DNA from: Bacteroidota bacterium | GTDB taxonomy: Bacteria > Bacteroidota > Bacteroidia > Chitinophagales > Saprospiraceae | Direction of reading: 5' to 3' | Assembly (NCBI GenBank): GCA_963169455.1 | Contig: CAUJDW010000137.1 | Span: 1 to 64,000, forward strand | Length of the DNA: 64,000 nt | Part shown: positions 16,131 to 26,307 of the stretch, piece after piece | Layout of the letters: each line of letters opens with the position of its first letter | How positions within the stretch are numbered: position 1 is the first letter of the stretch | Notes under the pieces: model-generated | Seen by the model: the letters and a program-made list of their open reading frames with translations, nothing else | Told to the model about the DNA's origin: nothing | The model's database searches: none | Made by a program: the position numbers and the translations under genes

Positions 16131-18197
16131 TTAATCAACCGGAGATTGTTTTTCCGCCAGGTAGCGGTAGGTTTCCAACTGCGCTTCCGCCTCCGGCTGC
16201 CCATCCTCCTGTTTATAGAGGTTGCTTTGCTCCGCATCGATCCATCTGGCTTTTACATTATCCTGCAGTTGCAAATTGATTATATGGCGGATCTCCCGGA
16301 AAATTTCAGGCCTGTAAATGGGAATAACGGCTTCCACCCTCCGGTCGAGGTTGCGGTTCATCCAGTCGGCGGAGGCGATGTACATTTCTTCCTGGCCGCT
16401 GTTGGCGAAGATGTACACGCGGGCGTGTTCCAGAAAGCGCCCGACGATGGAAATGGCTTGGATGTTCTCGCTCAGCCCCTCCAGGCCGGGAATCAGGCAG
16501 CAGATGCCCCTTATGATGAGCTGAACCTTAACTCCTGCCTGGCTGGCCTCGTACAGTTTGGCGATCATGCCCTCGTCCTCCAGGCTGTTCATCTTGAGGA
16601 TCATGTAGGCTTCTCTGCCGTTGCGGGCGTTTTCGATCTCGCGGTTCACCAGGGCCACGAAGCCGGGGCGGGTAGTAAAGGGCGACACCAGCAGGTGTTC
16701 GCAGTCGGGAATGAGTATCCGGCGTTCAAGCAGCCCGAATATCTGGGCGGCTTCGCCGGCCAGGGGGGGGTCGGCGGTCATCAGGGCGTGGTCGGTGTAC
16801 AGGCGGGCGGTCTTTTCGTTGAAGTTGCCGGTGCCCAGGTAGGCGTAGTTGCGCAGCCCGCCTTCCTCTTGCCGCTGTATGAGCAGCAGTTTGGTGTGCA
16901 CCTTGATGCCGGGATAACTGTAAAAAACATCGGCCCCGGCCTTTTCCAGTTCCTCGCCCCAGAAGAGGTTGGAGGCTTCGTCGAAGCGGGCCTTGGCCTC
17001 TATGAAGGCGGTCACAGCTTTGCCGTTCTGCCGCGCCTTGAGGAGGGAATCCACGATGGCCGAGCGGGAAGCCACGCGGTACAGGGTGATCTTGATGCAA
17101 CGCACGGCCGGGTCGTTGGCCGCTTCCTCGATCAGTTGCGGCACGTAGCCGTATTTCTGATAAGGGAAGTGCAGGATGGCGTCCTTGTGCCGCAGAAAGT
17201 CCAGTATGGAGCGGGCCATTTCAAGCTCCGGATGGGGCAGGGGCGGCATAGGGGGGGCGTGCAGCCCGGCCTTGGCGGTGGGGTTTGGAAAACCGAAAAA
17301 ATCGTTGAAGTTGTGGTAACGCGCGCCGGGTATGAGGTCGTTTTTGCTCAGCCCGAAGGCCTGTTTCAGCCGGGCCAGTATCTCGTGAGGCATGCTGCTG
17401 TCGTACAGGAAGCGGGTTGGCAGCCCCACATTGCGGGCTTCGAGGCTCTCCTTGATCTTGGCCACCAGGTCGCCGGAATATTCGTCTTCGATGTACAGTT
17501 CGGCGTCGCGTGACAGTTTGACGGCGTAGGCCCCGCTCACTTTCCGGCCCATGAGTTCGTCAAGGTTGAAGCGGACGATGTCGTCCAGGAAGGTGAGGGT
17601 GTGGACGGGGGCTTCGGAGGGCAGCGCCACAAAGCGGGGCAGGGTTTCAGACGGAATTTCCACCAGGGCGAGGGCTTCTTCTTCCCCGAAGCAAAGCACG
17701 AAATACAGCCCTTTGTTTTTCAGGAAAGGCGGCTCCTGCCCCGGCAGCAGCCATACGGGGCGGAGGTGCGGATAGGCCTTTTCAAAGAAATAGCTTTTGG
17801 CGAAGGCCCGCTGTGCTTCGTCGTAATCCTCGCTGCGGGCCAGGAAGATGCCCTCCCGCGCCAGGGCCGGCAGGATCTGCTCCCTGAAGGTGCGCCCGAA
17901 GGTTTCCTGCTGCTGCTCCACGATGTGCCGGATCTCCCGGAGTTCCTTTTTCGGTTTGACGCCCAGTTCCAGCTCTTTGCGGGCCTTCTTTTTCAGCGCC
18001 CTGAAGCTGCGCAGGGAGGCCACCCGCACCCGGAAGAACTCGTCCAGGTTGGAGCTGTAAATAGCGAGGAATTTGATGCGCTCGTACAGCGGGAGGCGCT
18101 CATCGCAGGCTTCCTGCAAGACGCGGTGGTTGAAGGCCAGCCAGCTCAGGTCGCGGTTGAAGAAAATAGGTTCGTGCATGTCGTGGGTTTTCCGCAT
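16131..18197 (-). CDS. ppk1: polyphosphate kinase 1
   Basis: 688 residues, normal PPK1 length, with the N-terminal FFNRDLSWLAFNHRVLQEA and head-domain IYSSNLDEFFRVRVASL signatures. The phosphorylated His is H434 in GIKVHTKLLLI, followed by LGTGNFNEKTARLYTDHAL; the second catalytic region is YIASADWMNRNLDRRVE. It makes and reverses polyphosphate from ATP at the membrane. The start at 18197 lies only 4 bp after the giant adhesin stop; ATG 18179 (MHEPIFFNRD) is an equally good start. It is upstream of btaA on the same strand, placing phosphate storage beside phosphorus-free lipid synthesis. Confidence 0.96.
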   Translation of the reverse strand: MRKTHDMHEPIFFNRDLSWLAFNHRVLQEACDERLPLYERIKFLAIYSSNLDEFFRVRVASLRSFRALKKKARKELELGVKPKKELREIRHIVEQQQETFGRTFREQILPALAREGIFLARSEDYDEAQRAFAKSYFFEKAYPHLRPVWLLPGQEPPFLKNKGLYFVLCFGEEEALALVEIPSETLPRFVALPSEAPVHTLTFLDDIVRFNLDELMGRKVSGAYAVKLSRDAELYIEDEYSGDLVAKIKESLEARNVGLPTRFLYDSSMPHEILARLKQAFGLSKNDLIPGARYHNFNDFFGFPNPTAKAGLHAPPMPPLPHPELEMARSILDFLRHKDAILHFPYQKYGYVPQLIEEAANDPAVRCIKITLYRVASRSAIVDSLLKARQNGKAVTAFIEAKARFDEASNLFWGEELEKAGADVFYSYPGIKVHTKLLLIQRQEEGGLRNYAYLGTGNFNEKTARLYTDHALMTADPPLAGEAAQIFGLLERRILIPDCEHLLVSPFTTRPGFVALVNREIENARNGREAYMILKMNSLEDEGMIAKLYEASQAGVKVQLIIRGICCLIPGLEGLSENIQAISIVGRFLEHARVYIFANSGQEEMYIASADWMNRNLDRRVEAVIPIYRPEIFREIRHIINLQLQDNVKARWIDAEQSNLYKQEDGQPEAEAQLETYRYLAEKQSPVD

Positions 18198-18201
18198 TTC
18201 C

Positions 18202-21200
18202 TTACCGCAGCAGCGTCACATCTCCCTTAAACAGCTCCACGGCGCCATCAACAAACTCCACCTCGGCAAACCAGGTGAAAACGGCGCCGTTGTATAGCTC
18301 GCCGCGGTAAGTGCCGTCCCAGCCGTAATCGGGGTCGTTGGGCGGCGGGCCGTAAACTTCGAAGACGCTCTCGCCCCAGCGGTTGAACACCAGGAAGGAG
18401 CGGATTTTGACGACATCGGGGCCGCCAAAAACCAGGAAGATGTCGTTGGCGCCGTCGCCGTTGGGGGAGAAGGCGTTGGGAACGAAGATGTTGCGCTGTT
18501 TGTTCAGGAAGAGGATCAGCTGATCCTGCGCTGCGCAGCCGTTGTTGTCCACCACCCGCACAAGGTAACCGCCGGAAGTGGTGGGCTGCACTGTGGGGCG
18601 CAGGCAGTCGTAACAGGAAAGGCTGTCGGCCGCTGTCCAGTTGATGCTGCTGATTTGGCTCTGCGGGATATTCACCTCGGCGTTCAGTTCCGCAATTTCG
18701 CCCAGCTTGACTTCCAGGTCGGCGCCCAGGTTCACCCTCAGGTCGTTTCCTTCTTCGAGGAATGCCTCCAGGGCGTACTCACAGCCCAGGGCGTCCTGAA
18801 CCAGCACGGGGTAATTGCCGGCCGGCAGGTTGAGGAAGGTTTGCTGCGGGCTCAGCGGCTGCCCGTCGAAACTGTACAGGTAGGGCGGCGTGCCGCCCGT
18901 AACCCCGCCAATGATGATACTGCCGTCGCTGTCGCCGTAACAGGTGGGGTTGTCCAGCGCCAGGCTCAGCGCGCTGGGGCGGGCGTTGTTCTGGGTGACC
19001 AGCACCTGATCGGTATTGGTGCAGCCGTTGGTTGTATTCGTCACGATGAAAATGTATGCGCCGGGCTGTTCTGCCGAAATGGACGGCCCGCTGGCGATAA
19101 TATTGCCGGCGTTGCCGAAGGCCCACTGGTAGGTGTACTGGCTGCCCGTCGAGCCCGAGCCGCTAAGCACTACCGCCGGGTTCACGCAATCGATTTCCTG
19201 CGCAGGGCCGGCATCGGCCTGGGGCACGTTGACGTCCTGGGTGACCAGCACCGAATCCACATTGAAACAACCGTTGAGGGTGTCCGTCACGCTGAGTATG
19301 TACAGGCCGGGTTCGTCCACGACGGGGTTGAGGCTCTGCCCGCCGCTGATGATATTCCCGCCGGGGGTTGACCACTGATAAATGACGATGGAGCCTGTCT
19401 GGGAGGCGCCGCCATCCAGCGTAACGGTGTTGATCGCGCAATCGAGATGCTGTGGTTGCCCGGCCTCGGCAACGGGGTATGCGATATTCTCCTGCACCTG
19501 GATGCTGTCCATGGCGCTGCAGCCGCTTACCGTGTCCGCAACAAGCAAATAGTAGCGGCCCGCTTCATGGACTTCCAGCGTCGGGCCATCTACACCGCCG
19601 ATGAGGTTCAGGTTGGCGTCATACCACTGGTACACGATATCGCTGCCGCTCTGGGAATTACTTCCGTCAATAAGTGCGGTGGAAGTAGTGCAGTCCAGGA
19701 CGTCCAGCACTTCAAGCACCACCACCGGCGCGCCGGTGTCGTCGCCGACCGATACGGTGGCGGGTTCGGAGGCGCAGCCCAGGATCGTTTGCACCACCGT
19801 CAGGGTGTATAGGCCGGGGATGTCAACGGTTGGGAATTGCAGGTTGGCGTTGGAGGCGTTGATGCCCGGCCCCTGCCATTGGTACTGGATGTTATTGCCC
19901 TGGGAGGAGCCGTTTCCGCCAATGGTAACCTCCTCATGATAACAGTTGATCACCTGGGCGCTGCCGGCGTCTGCCTGGGGTTGTGGAATCTGGGTTGCCG
20001 TCACTGCCTGCTGGCTGCTGCATCCGAAACTGTTGGTTACCGTAAGGCCGTAAGCGCCGGGCGATGCCACACTGATGGAAGCCCCCTGTTGTCCGTTCGA
20101 CCAGAGGTAGCCTGCAAATCCTGGCGTAGCGGAAAGCGTTGTGCTTGTCCCCTGGCAGAAACTCAGCGCCCCGCTGATGGTGAAGGCCGGCAGCGGGTTT
20201 TCCGCTACTTCCACTGAAACTGTTTCCTGACAGCCGTTGGCATCCGTGATGGACAGGCTGTAAACGCCCGGCTGGCTGACACTGATCTCCGGTTCAATGG
20301 CGCCGGTCGACCAGTTGAAAGTAGTGAAGTTGCCGCCCGTGGCCGACAATTGGGTGGAAGCGCCGGCGCAGTAGGCCAGCGCGCCGGCAATGGCCGGCAT
20401 GGGGGCGGGAAACTGGCTGACGCTGACTTCTGCGTCGCCGGTGCAGCCCGAGGCGTCTGTAACGGTCACGGAATAGGTTCCGGGGCTAGTGGCCAGCAGT
20501 GTCTGCCCGCCCGAGCCATCCGACCAGCTGTAGGTTTGGAAGCCCTCGCCGGCATCCAGCAGGGTGGATTCGCCGGGGCAGTAGGCCGGCGCACCGGAAA
20601 TCACCGGTGTCAGTTCGATGTCTTCGGTAACCTGCGCCTGCCCGCTGCCCACACAGCCGTTGGCATCCGTGACGGTCAGGCTGTATGAGCCGGCCTGGTT
20701 CACCTGGATGGTGGGCGCTGTGCTTCCCGTCGACCACTGGTATTGGGCATAGGACGCGCCGGCATTGAGGGTCGTAAAACCGCCGATGCAGAAACTGGTG
20801 GAGCCGCCGATCATCACCTGCGGCAGCGGGAACTGAGTGACGGAGAGGCTGCCGCTGGTGGCGCAGCCGTTGGCGTCCGTCACCGTAACGCGGTACAGGC
20901 CGCTGCTGCTGACGGTAATATCGGCCCCTGTCGCGCCGGTTGACCAGTTGTAAGTTGCAAAACCCGGGCTGGCGCTCAGGGTGGAGCTTTCCCCAGCGCA
21001 GAAGGCGTTGTCGCCGCTGATCACCGGGTTGGTTACTGGAAGAACCGCTACGGCCACCGTGTTTTCTGTCTGGCAGCCGTTGGCGTCCGTAACCGTCAGC
21101 CCGTAATTGCCGCCGGCATTGACGGTGATGGACGTTCCGACGGCGCTGGTTGACCACAGGTAGCTGGCAAAACCGCTTTCGGCGGAAAGGGTAGTGCTTC

Positions 21201-24200
21201 CGCCGGGGCAGAAGTCCAGGCTGCCGGAAATATCAGGAGTGTTGGTGGCAAAATGGTTTACCTGAACGCTGGCCTGGCCGCTGCAGCCAAAGGCGTCGGT
21301 AACGGTCAGCCAATATGTTCCCGGCTGTTCCACTTCGATGGAAGCTGTGGCGCCGCCATTCGACCACTGATAAGCAGCAAAGCTGCCGCCGGTGCTCAGT
21401 TCGGTGGATTCGCCGGGGCAGATATCCAGCTGGCCGCTGATCTGCGGCGTTGGGTTCGGTATCATTTCGACATCCAGGCTGGCCGTCCCCTGGCAGCCAT
21501 TTGCATCCGAAACGGTAACGGAAAAGGCGCCCGCCTGGCTTACCGCAATTTGTTGGGTGGCGCTGCCTCCTGTCCAGGAATAAGCTGAATAACCGGGCCC
21601 GGCATCCAGGCTGGTGGATGTGCCCTGGCAGAAGAAACCGGCTCCGCTAATGGCGGGTTGCGGAAGGGGGTTCTCTACGGCCGTTATGCTGGCCTGCCCC
21701 TGGCAGCCGTTGTTGTCGATTACCGTCAGGCTCACTATTCCGGGCTGGTTTATGGTGATGGAAGGCCCCGTTGCACCTGTTGACCAGGCGTAGCTGGCGT
21801 AGCCGGCATCTGCCTGAAGGGTGGTGTTGCCGCCTTGGCAGAACTCGGGGTCGCCACTCAGCTGTGGGTTAGGTGTATCATACTGGGCCAATTGAACGCT
21901 GTCGGCAGCGGTGCACCCATTGGCATCCGTCACCGTCACGCTGTAGGCCCCCGGCTGGTTGGTGGTGATGGAAGCAGCACTGCTTCCGGTGGACCAGGCA
22001 TACTGGCTGTAATTGCCAGACAGCCCCAGCGTCGAAGAGCCTTCCGGGCAGAAGGCCAGCGCCCCGGTTATCGAGGGCGTAGGCAGGGGGTATTCCACAA
22101 TGTCCACGGAGGAGGCAGCACTGCAGCCGTTGTTATCGGTAACGGACAGGCTGTATGTTCCTGGCGAGGACAAAAACACGGATGCGCCGTTGGCGTTATT
22201 CGACCACTGGTAATCCGCAAAGCCCGGCGTTGAGGTGAGCGTGACGCCACCACCCGCGCAGTACTCCGTGTCGCCGCTGATGACAAATACGGGCAGGGGA
22301 TTCTGGGTTACTCCTACGCTGGCCTGCCCCTCGCAGCCATTGGCATCCTGGACAGTGACGCTGTAAACGCCCGGCGCAGTTACTTCGATACTCTGGCCCG
22401 AACTGCCGTCCGCCCAGGAATATACGGCATAGCCGGCGCCGGCGTCCAGCGTGGTGGAGGAACCGGCGCAGAAGGAAAGCTGTCCGCTGATTTCGGGCTC
22501 CAGTTGAGGGATTTCGGAAACGGTAAGGGTGGAACTGTTTGTACATCCCTGGTTGTCCGTTACCGTCAGCCCGTAACTTCCCGCCTGGCTGACGCTGACA
22601 GAGGGCTGGCTGCTTCCGTTCGACCAGGCATAAACGGCCATGCCGGGCTGCCCGCTCAAGGTGGTGTTTCCATCAGTGCAAAATTCCGGCAAACCGTTGA
22701 TGGTGGCGTCGGGCAAAGGCAGTTCCGTTACGCTCACCGTTTCGGAGCCCGAACAGCCGTTGCTGTCGGTAACCTGAACGGAATAGCCGCCGGGGCTGTC
22801 GACGATGAGCGAGCTCGCCGTGCTTCCGTCATTCCAAAGATAAAAAGCATAACCGGCAGGAGCTTCCAGTAGCGTGCTCTCTCCGCTGCAGAATTCCAAC
22901 TGCCCCTGAATGGAAAAGGAAGGTAGCGTATTGGCGGTGACGACGAAGCTGCCCACGCCGGTACAGCCGTTGTTGTCGGTTACCGTATAACTGTAATTTC
23001 CCGGCGTACTGACTTCGAGGAATCCGTTCGTACTTCCATCATCCCATTGGTAAGCCGCGAAGCCGGCGGGCGCCTGGAGCAGGGCCGAGCTTGCCTGGCA
23101 GAAACCTACTTCTGTATCCGTAGGTGGGTTGGGCGCCGGGTAATTGGCTACATCAAATACAGTTGAGCCCACACAACCGTTGGCGTCGGTAACGGTGAGG
23201 GAATAAGCTCCCGGCGCCGAGGCCAGGGTGCTGGGCTGGTTGCTGCCGTTCGACCAGGAATAGGACTGGTAGGCGCCAGAGGTGCTCAGGGTAGTAGCTG
23301 AGCCCGGGCAAATGCTGGCATCGCCGGAAATGACGGGAGTGGGATTGGCATTGCTTTGAACATTGACGCTTGTGAATCCCACACAGCCGTTTGCATCCGT
23401 AACGGTAAGCCCATAGGCGCCCGCCTGGTTGACGGTAATGGAGGGGCTGGTTTGGCCGCCGGCCCACAGGTAGCCGGCAAAGCCCGCCGGCGCAGACAGC
23501 AGGGTGGAGTTGCCTGCACAGAATTCCGTATCCCCGCTGATGGCGGGCATGGGGTTGGGCAGGGCCTGCACCTGAAGCGAAGCGGAACCCTGGCAGCCGT
23601 TGGCGTCCGTAACCGTCAGGCCGTACAGGCCGGGTGTGGTAACCGGGAGGCTGGGGCCGCTGCCGCCGCCCGTCCAGGTGTAGCTTGCAAAACCGGGGCT
23701 GCCCTGAAGTGTTGTCGAGGTTCCTTCGCAAAACATGGGTTCCCCGAGAATGGTGGGAGCAGGGTTCGGCGTACTACTCACCGATACGCTGGCCGAGCCG
23801 GTGCAGCCGGAGTTGTCCATGACGGTTACCGAATATGTACCCGCCTGGCTAACGGTGATTTGCGGCCCCGAGCCGCCATTCGACCAGGCGTAGGATGAAT
23901 AACCGCTGCCGGCGTTAAGTGTAGTGGATGAACCCTCACAGAAAACCGTATTGCCGGTAATCTGGGGGGTGAGCGCCGGCAGCACCCCGACGAACAGGCT
24001 GGCGCTTCCCTGGCAGCCGGCGGCATTGGTCACAGTGACGCTGTAGTTGCCCTGGCTGGAGACGTTGAGTGTTTGCCCGCCGGTTCCGGTAGACCACAGG
24101 TAACTGCTGTAACCCGGGCCGGCGTCGAGCGTGGCGGTAGCGCCCGGGCAAATCTCCGAAGGCCCGCTGATGACAGGAGTGGGGCCGGCCTGGGCGGTGA

Positions 24201-26085
24201 CGTTGAAAGTGTTCTGGCCGATGCAGCCGTTGGCGTCGGACACGGAAACCGTGTATGCCCCCGTCTGGTTCACCTGTATGCCCGGGCTGTTGCTGCCTGT
24301 AGACCACAGGTAGCTGACGTAACCCGGGCCGGCGGTGAGCTGGCTGCTTTGCCCCGGGCAAATGGCCGCCTGCCCGGTAATGGGCGGAACGGGGTCGGGA
24401 ATTACGGTGACGTTCGCCGTGGCGGAGCCGACGCAACCGTTGAAATCCGTTACGGTTACCGAATAGGAACCAGGCGCGTCAACGAGAATGATCGAGGAGG
24501 AACTGCCGGTTGACCACAGGTAAGTGTCGTATGCTATTCCCGCATCCAGCGAGGCCGGGCTGCCGGTGCATATCGTGAGATCGCCGGAAATAACGGGGTT
24601 AGGTGCAGGGGCGGGGTTGAGCTGGTATGAGGCGGTGGCTATGCAACCGTTGAAATCCGTTATCGTGACGCTGTAATTGCCCGGAGCGGTAACCGTGATA
24701 TCCGAACCGGAAGCGCCATTGGACCAGTTGTAGGAAGCAAAGCCCCCATCGGCCGATAAACCCGCCGTTCCGCCCGGGCAGATGAAGTTGTCGCCGAAGA
24801 TAAACACCGTAGGGCCAGGGTCCAGGGAAACCGTGTAGGAGGCGATTCCCACACAGCCGTTCTGGGTTACCGTTACCGTATAAGTGCCCGGGTTGTTGAT
24901 GGCAGTAAACTGGGAGGTGCTGCCGGTCGACCATTGGTAAGAGTTGTAACCCGGGCCGGCATCCAGAAAGTCCTGCGTATTGGGGCATATCTGTTGTGGG
25001 CCGCTGATGACGGGCGCAGGTGTCGGCAGGCCCACCACGTTGTAGTTTGCAGTACCCGTGCAGCCGCTCGCATTGGTAACCGTCACCGAAATCGGGCCCG
25101 GCGTGGTGACGACGGCGCTGGGCCCGGCAGCGCCGTTGGACCAGGAGTAGAACACGAAGCCCGGCGTGGCGTTCAGTGTAACCTGGCTGCCGAGGCACAA
25201 TTGGGTAGGCCCGCTAATCGCCACCACCGGCGAAGGAGAGACCGTTACGCTGACCGTTGTCATTTCCATACAATCGCCCTGGGTGACGGTCAGGGTATAC
25301 TGGAAAGTGCCGCTGCTGTTGGCAGGCGGTGTAAAAGTAGGGTTCGCTACTGCTGGACTGCTGAGAAATGGCAATCCGTTGGGTGAAGTCCACGTGTATG
25401 TTGGCGCGGGTGTCGGGGACAGCCCAATGACGCTGCCCTGTAGCTGAAACCCGGCGGTTCCGGCGCAGGCGTTGTAGGAGGGCGTATAGTTCAGGGCGAT
25501 ATTGCAGGTGGGGTCGGCGTTGCAGTTGAGATAAGTGGCGGCGCTGCCGCCCCAGGCCATGTCGAAACCGACGCCATTGCCGGAAAAGTTGTCGATGACG
25601 AGGTAAAAGCCCTGCCCGGGCTGCACGGTCAGAGGGGCTACCCAGCCGTTGCCGCCGGCGCCTTCCGAGAAATCCGCAGCCCCGTTGCCGAGCCCCGTAG
25701 GCCCTGAGCCGGCTGCATAGGAACAGCGGATCGGATTGCCCAGGGTGTTGCAGTTGACGCCAGGGCCGTACAGCGCAAAATCGTAGTCGGCTGAATTATT
25801 CGGCGTAATGGTGAATGCTATCTGGCTGCCGGGCGGCATGTTGGCGTTGAACTCGAAGTAATACCAGGCCGTATTGCGTTCTCCGGTCGAGAGGCATCCC
25901 TGGTTATTGTTGGGGGATGCGAAATCATTGACGGCGCCTATCCCCGTCGGGTTGAAGGAAATACTGGCGTCACTGCACAGGACAACGGCATTGGCACAGT
26001 CGGGGTCGCCCTGCCCCCAAAGGCTCCAGGGTGTAGCAAAGAGCAGGAATGCGGCAAAAAACGCATGGTAGTAGCAACGCTGCAT
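18202..26085 (-). CDS. giant Ig-like-repeat surface protein with T9SS type B sorting domain
   Basis: 2627 residues. A signal peptide (MQRCYYHAFFAAFLLFATPW...) leads to an N-terminal domain (~25-200) with DPDCANAVVLCSDASISFNP and DYDFALYGPGVNC, then one Ig/PKD-like domain, about 25 tandem repeats of ~70 aa, four longer (~84 aa) PQADAG-type Ig repeats, one SprB-type repeat (TGGTPPYLYSFDGQPL), and a CHU_C/type B C-terminal sorting domain from VPNAFSPNGDGANDIF to the end. Each short repeat runs PxPxISGxxxxCxGxSTTL, GFxxYxWSNG, PGxYSVTVTDANGC, with a conserved Cys pair. The protein should pass the type IX secretion system and sit on the surface as a filamentous adhesin; repeats of this kind occur in gliding and adhesion proteins. 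It is a close relative of the next gene. Repeat number could be miscounted in assembly. Confidence 0.9.
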   Translation of the reverse strand: MQRCYYHAFFAAFLLFATPWSLWGQGDPDCANAVVLCSDASISFNPTGIGAVNDFASPNNNQGCLSTGERNTAWYYFEFNANMPPGSQIAFTITPNNSADYDFALYGPGVNCNTLGNPIRCSYAAGSGPTGLGNGAADFSEGAGGNGWVAPLTVQPGQGFYLVIDNFSGNGVGFDMAWGGSAATYLNCNADPTCNIALNYTPSYNACAGTAGFQLQGSVIGLSPTPAPTYTWTSPNGLPFLSSPAVANPTFTPPANSSGTFQYTLTVTQGDCMEMTTVSVTVSPSPVVAISGPTQLCLGSQVTLNATPGFVFYSWSNGAAGPSAVVTTPGPISVTVTNASGCTGTANYNVVGLPTPAPVISGPQQICPNTQDFLDAGPGYNSYQWSTGSTSQFTAINNPGTYTVTVTQNGCVGIASYTVSLDPGPTVFIFGDNFICPGGTAGLSADGGFASYNWSNGASGSDITVTAPGNYSVTITDFNGCIATASYQLNPAPAPNPVISGDLTICTGSPASLDAGIAYDTYLWSTGSSSSIILVDAPGSYSVTVTDFNGCVGSATANVTVIPDPVPPITGQAAICPGQSSQLTAGPGYVSYLWSTGSNSPGIQVNQTGAYTVSVSDANGCIGQNTFNVTAQAGPTPVISGPSEICPGATATLDAGPGYSSYLWSTGTGGQTLNVSSQGNYSVTVTNAAGCQGSASLFVGVLPALTPQITGNTVFCEGSSTTLNAGSGYSSYAWSNGGSGPQITVSQAGTYSVTVMDNSGCTGSASVSVSSTPNPAPTILGEPMFCEGTSTTLQGSPGFASYTWTGGGSGPSLPVTTPGLYGLTVTDANGCQGSASLQVQALPNPMPAISGDTEFCAGNSTLLSAPAGFAGYLWAGGQTSPSITVNQAGAYGLTVTDANGCVGFTSVNVQSNANPTPVISGDASICPGSATTLSTSGAYQSYSWSNGSNQPSTLASAPGAYSLTVTDANGCVGSTVFDVANYPAPNPPTDTEVGFCQASSALLQAPAGFAAYQWDDGSTNGFLEVSTPGNYSYTVTDNNGCTGVGSFVVTANTLPSFSIQGQLEFCSGESTLLEAPAGYAFYLWNDGSTASSLIVDSPGGYSVQVTDSNGCSGSETVSVTELPLPDATINGLPEFCTDGNTTLSGQPGMAVYAWSNGSSQPSVSVSQAGSYGLTVTDNQGCTNSSTLTVSEIPQLEPEISGQLSFCAGSSTTLDAGAGYAVYSWADGSSGQSIEVTAPGVYSVTVQDANGCEGQASVGVTQNPLPVFVISGDTEYCAGGGVTLTSTPGFADYQWSNNANGASVFLSSPGTYSLSVTDNNGCSAASSVDIVEYPLPTPSITGALAFCPEGSSTLGLSGNYSQYAWSTGSSAASITTNQPGAYSVTVTDANGCTAADSVQLAQYDTPNPQLSGDPEFCQGGNTTLQADAGYASYAWSTGATGPSITINQPGIVSLTVIDNNGCQGQASITAVENPLPQPAISGAGFFCQGTSTSLDAGPGYSAYSWTGGSATQQIAVSQAGAFSVTVSDANGCQGTASLDVEMIPNPTPQISGQLDICPGESTELSTGGSFAAYQWSNGGATASIEVEQPGTYWLTVTDAFGCSGQASVQVNHFATNTPDISGSLDFCPGGSTTLSAESGFASYLWSTSAVGTSITVNAGGNYGLTVTDANGCQTENTVAVAVLPVTNPVISGDNAFCAGESSTLSASPGFATYNWSTGATGADITVSSSGLYRVTVTDANGCATSGSLSVTQFPLPQVMIGGSTSFCIGGFTTLNAGASYAQYQWSTGSTAPTIQVNQAGSYSLTVTDANGCVGSGQAQVTEDIELTPVISGAPAYCPGESTLLDAGEGFQTYSWSDGSGGQTLLATSPGTYSVTVTDASGCTGDAEVSVSQFPAPMPAIAGALAYCAGASTQLSATGGNFTTFNWSTGAIEPEISVSQPGVYSLSITDANGCQETVSVEVAENPLPAFTISGALSFCQGTSTTLSATPGFAGYLWSNGQQGASISVASPGAYGLTVTNSFGCSSQQAVTATQIPQPQADAGSAQVINCYHEEVTIGGNGSSQGNNIQYQWQGPGINASNANLQFPTVDIPGLYTLTVVQTILGCASEPATVSVGDDTGAPVVVLEVLDVLDCTTSTALIDGSNSQSGSDIVYQWYDANLNLIGGVDGPTLEVHEAGRYYLLVADTVSGCSAMDSIQVQENIAYPVAEAGQPQHLDCAINTVTLDGGASQTGSIVIYQWSTPGGNIISGGQSLNPVVDEPGLYILSVTDTLNGCFNVDSVLVTQDVNVPQADAGPAQEIDCVNPAVVLSGSGSTGSQYTYQWAFGNAGNIIASGPSISAEQPGAYIFIVTNTTNGCTNTDQVLVTQNNARPSALSLALDNPTCYGDSDGSIIIGGVTGGTPPYLYSFDGQPLSPQQTFLNLPAGNYPVLVQDALGCEYALEAFLEEGNDLRVNLGADLEVKLGEIAELNAEVNIPQSQISSINWTAADSLSCYDCLRPTVQPTTSGGYLVRVVDNNGCAAQDQLILFLNKQRNIFVPNAFSPNGDGANDIFLVFGGPDVVKIRSFLVFNRWGESVFEVYGPPPNDPDYGWDGTYRGELYNGAVFTWFAEVEFVDGAVELFKGDVTLLR

Positions 26086-26259
26086 AGGCTTTGTTTTTGA
26101 TGTCAGCCAAATTCCCTAAGGCTTCCCGGCCATCGGCAGCGCACCGGCATCTGGTTGCCAAATGCCGGGCCGGAATTTCCTGCTTTGGATAATTCCGGCT
26201 TTTGTTTAACACGGAAGATAGAATTCGCCCACTACCTGAAGCCTTAAAATTTGGTGTGG

Positions 26260-26267
26260 CAAAGATA
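26260..26267 (-). promoter_or_regulatory. -7 box upstream of the 2627-aa adhesin gene
   Basis: TATCTTTG on the minus strand is an exact TAnnTTTG match, 175 bp before the adhesin ATG and after the stop of the 1856-aa gene, suggesting separate transcription. The leader (~165 nt) contains paired segments such as GCCGGAATT...AATTCCGGC and CCGGCAT...ATGCCGG (about 26130-26205), so it may be structured. No -33 TTTG is evident. Confidence 0.5.
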
Positions 26268-26307
26268 GCATACCTTCGGAAATTTGCAGAACAATTAGCC
26301 AAAGCGT

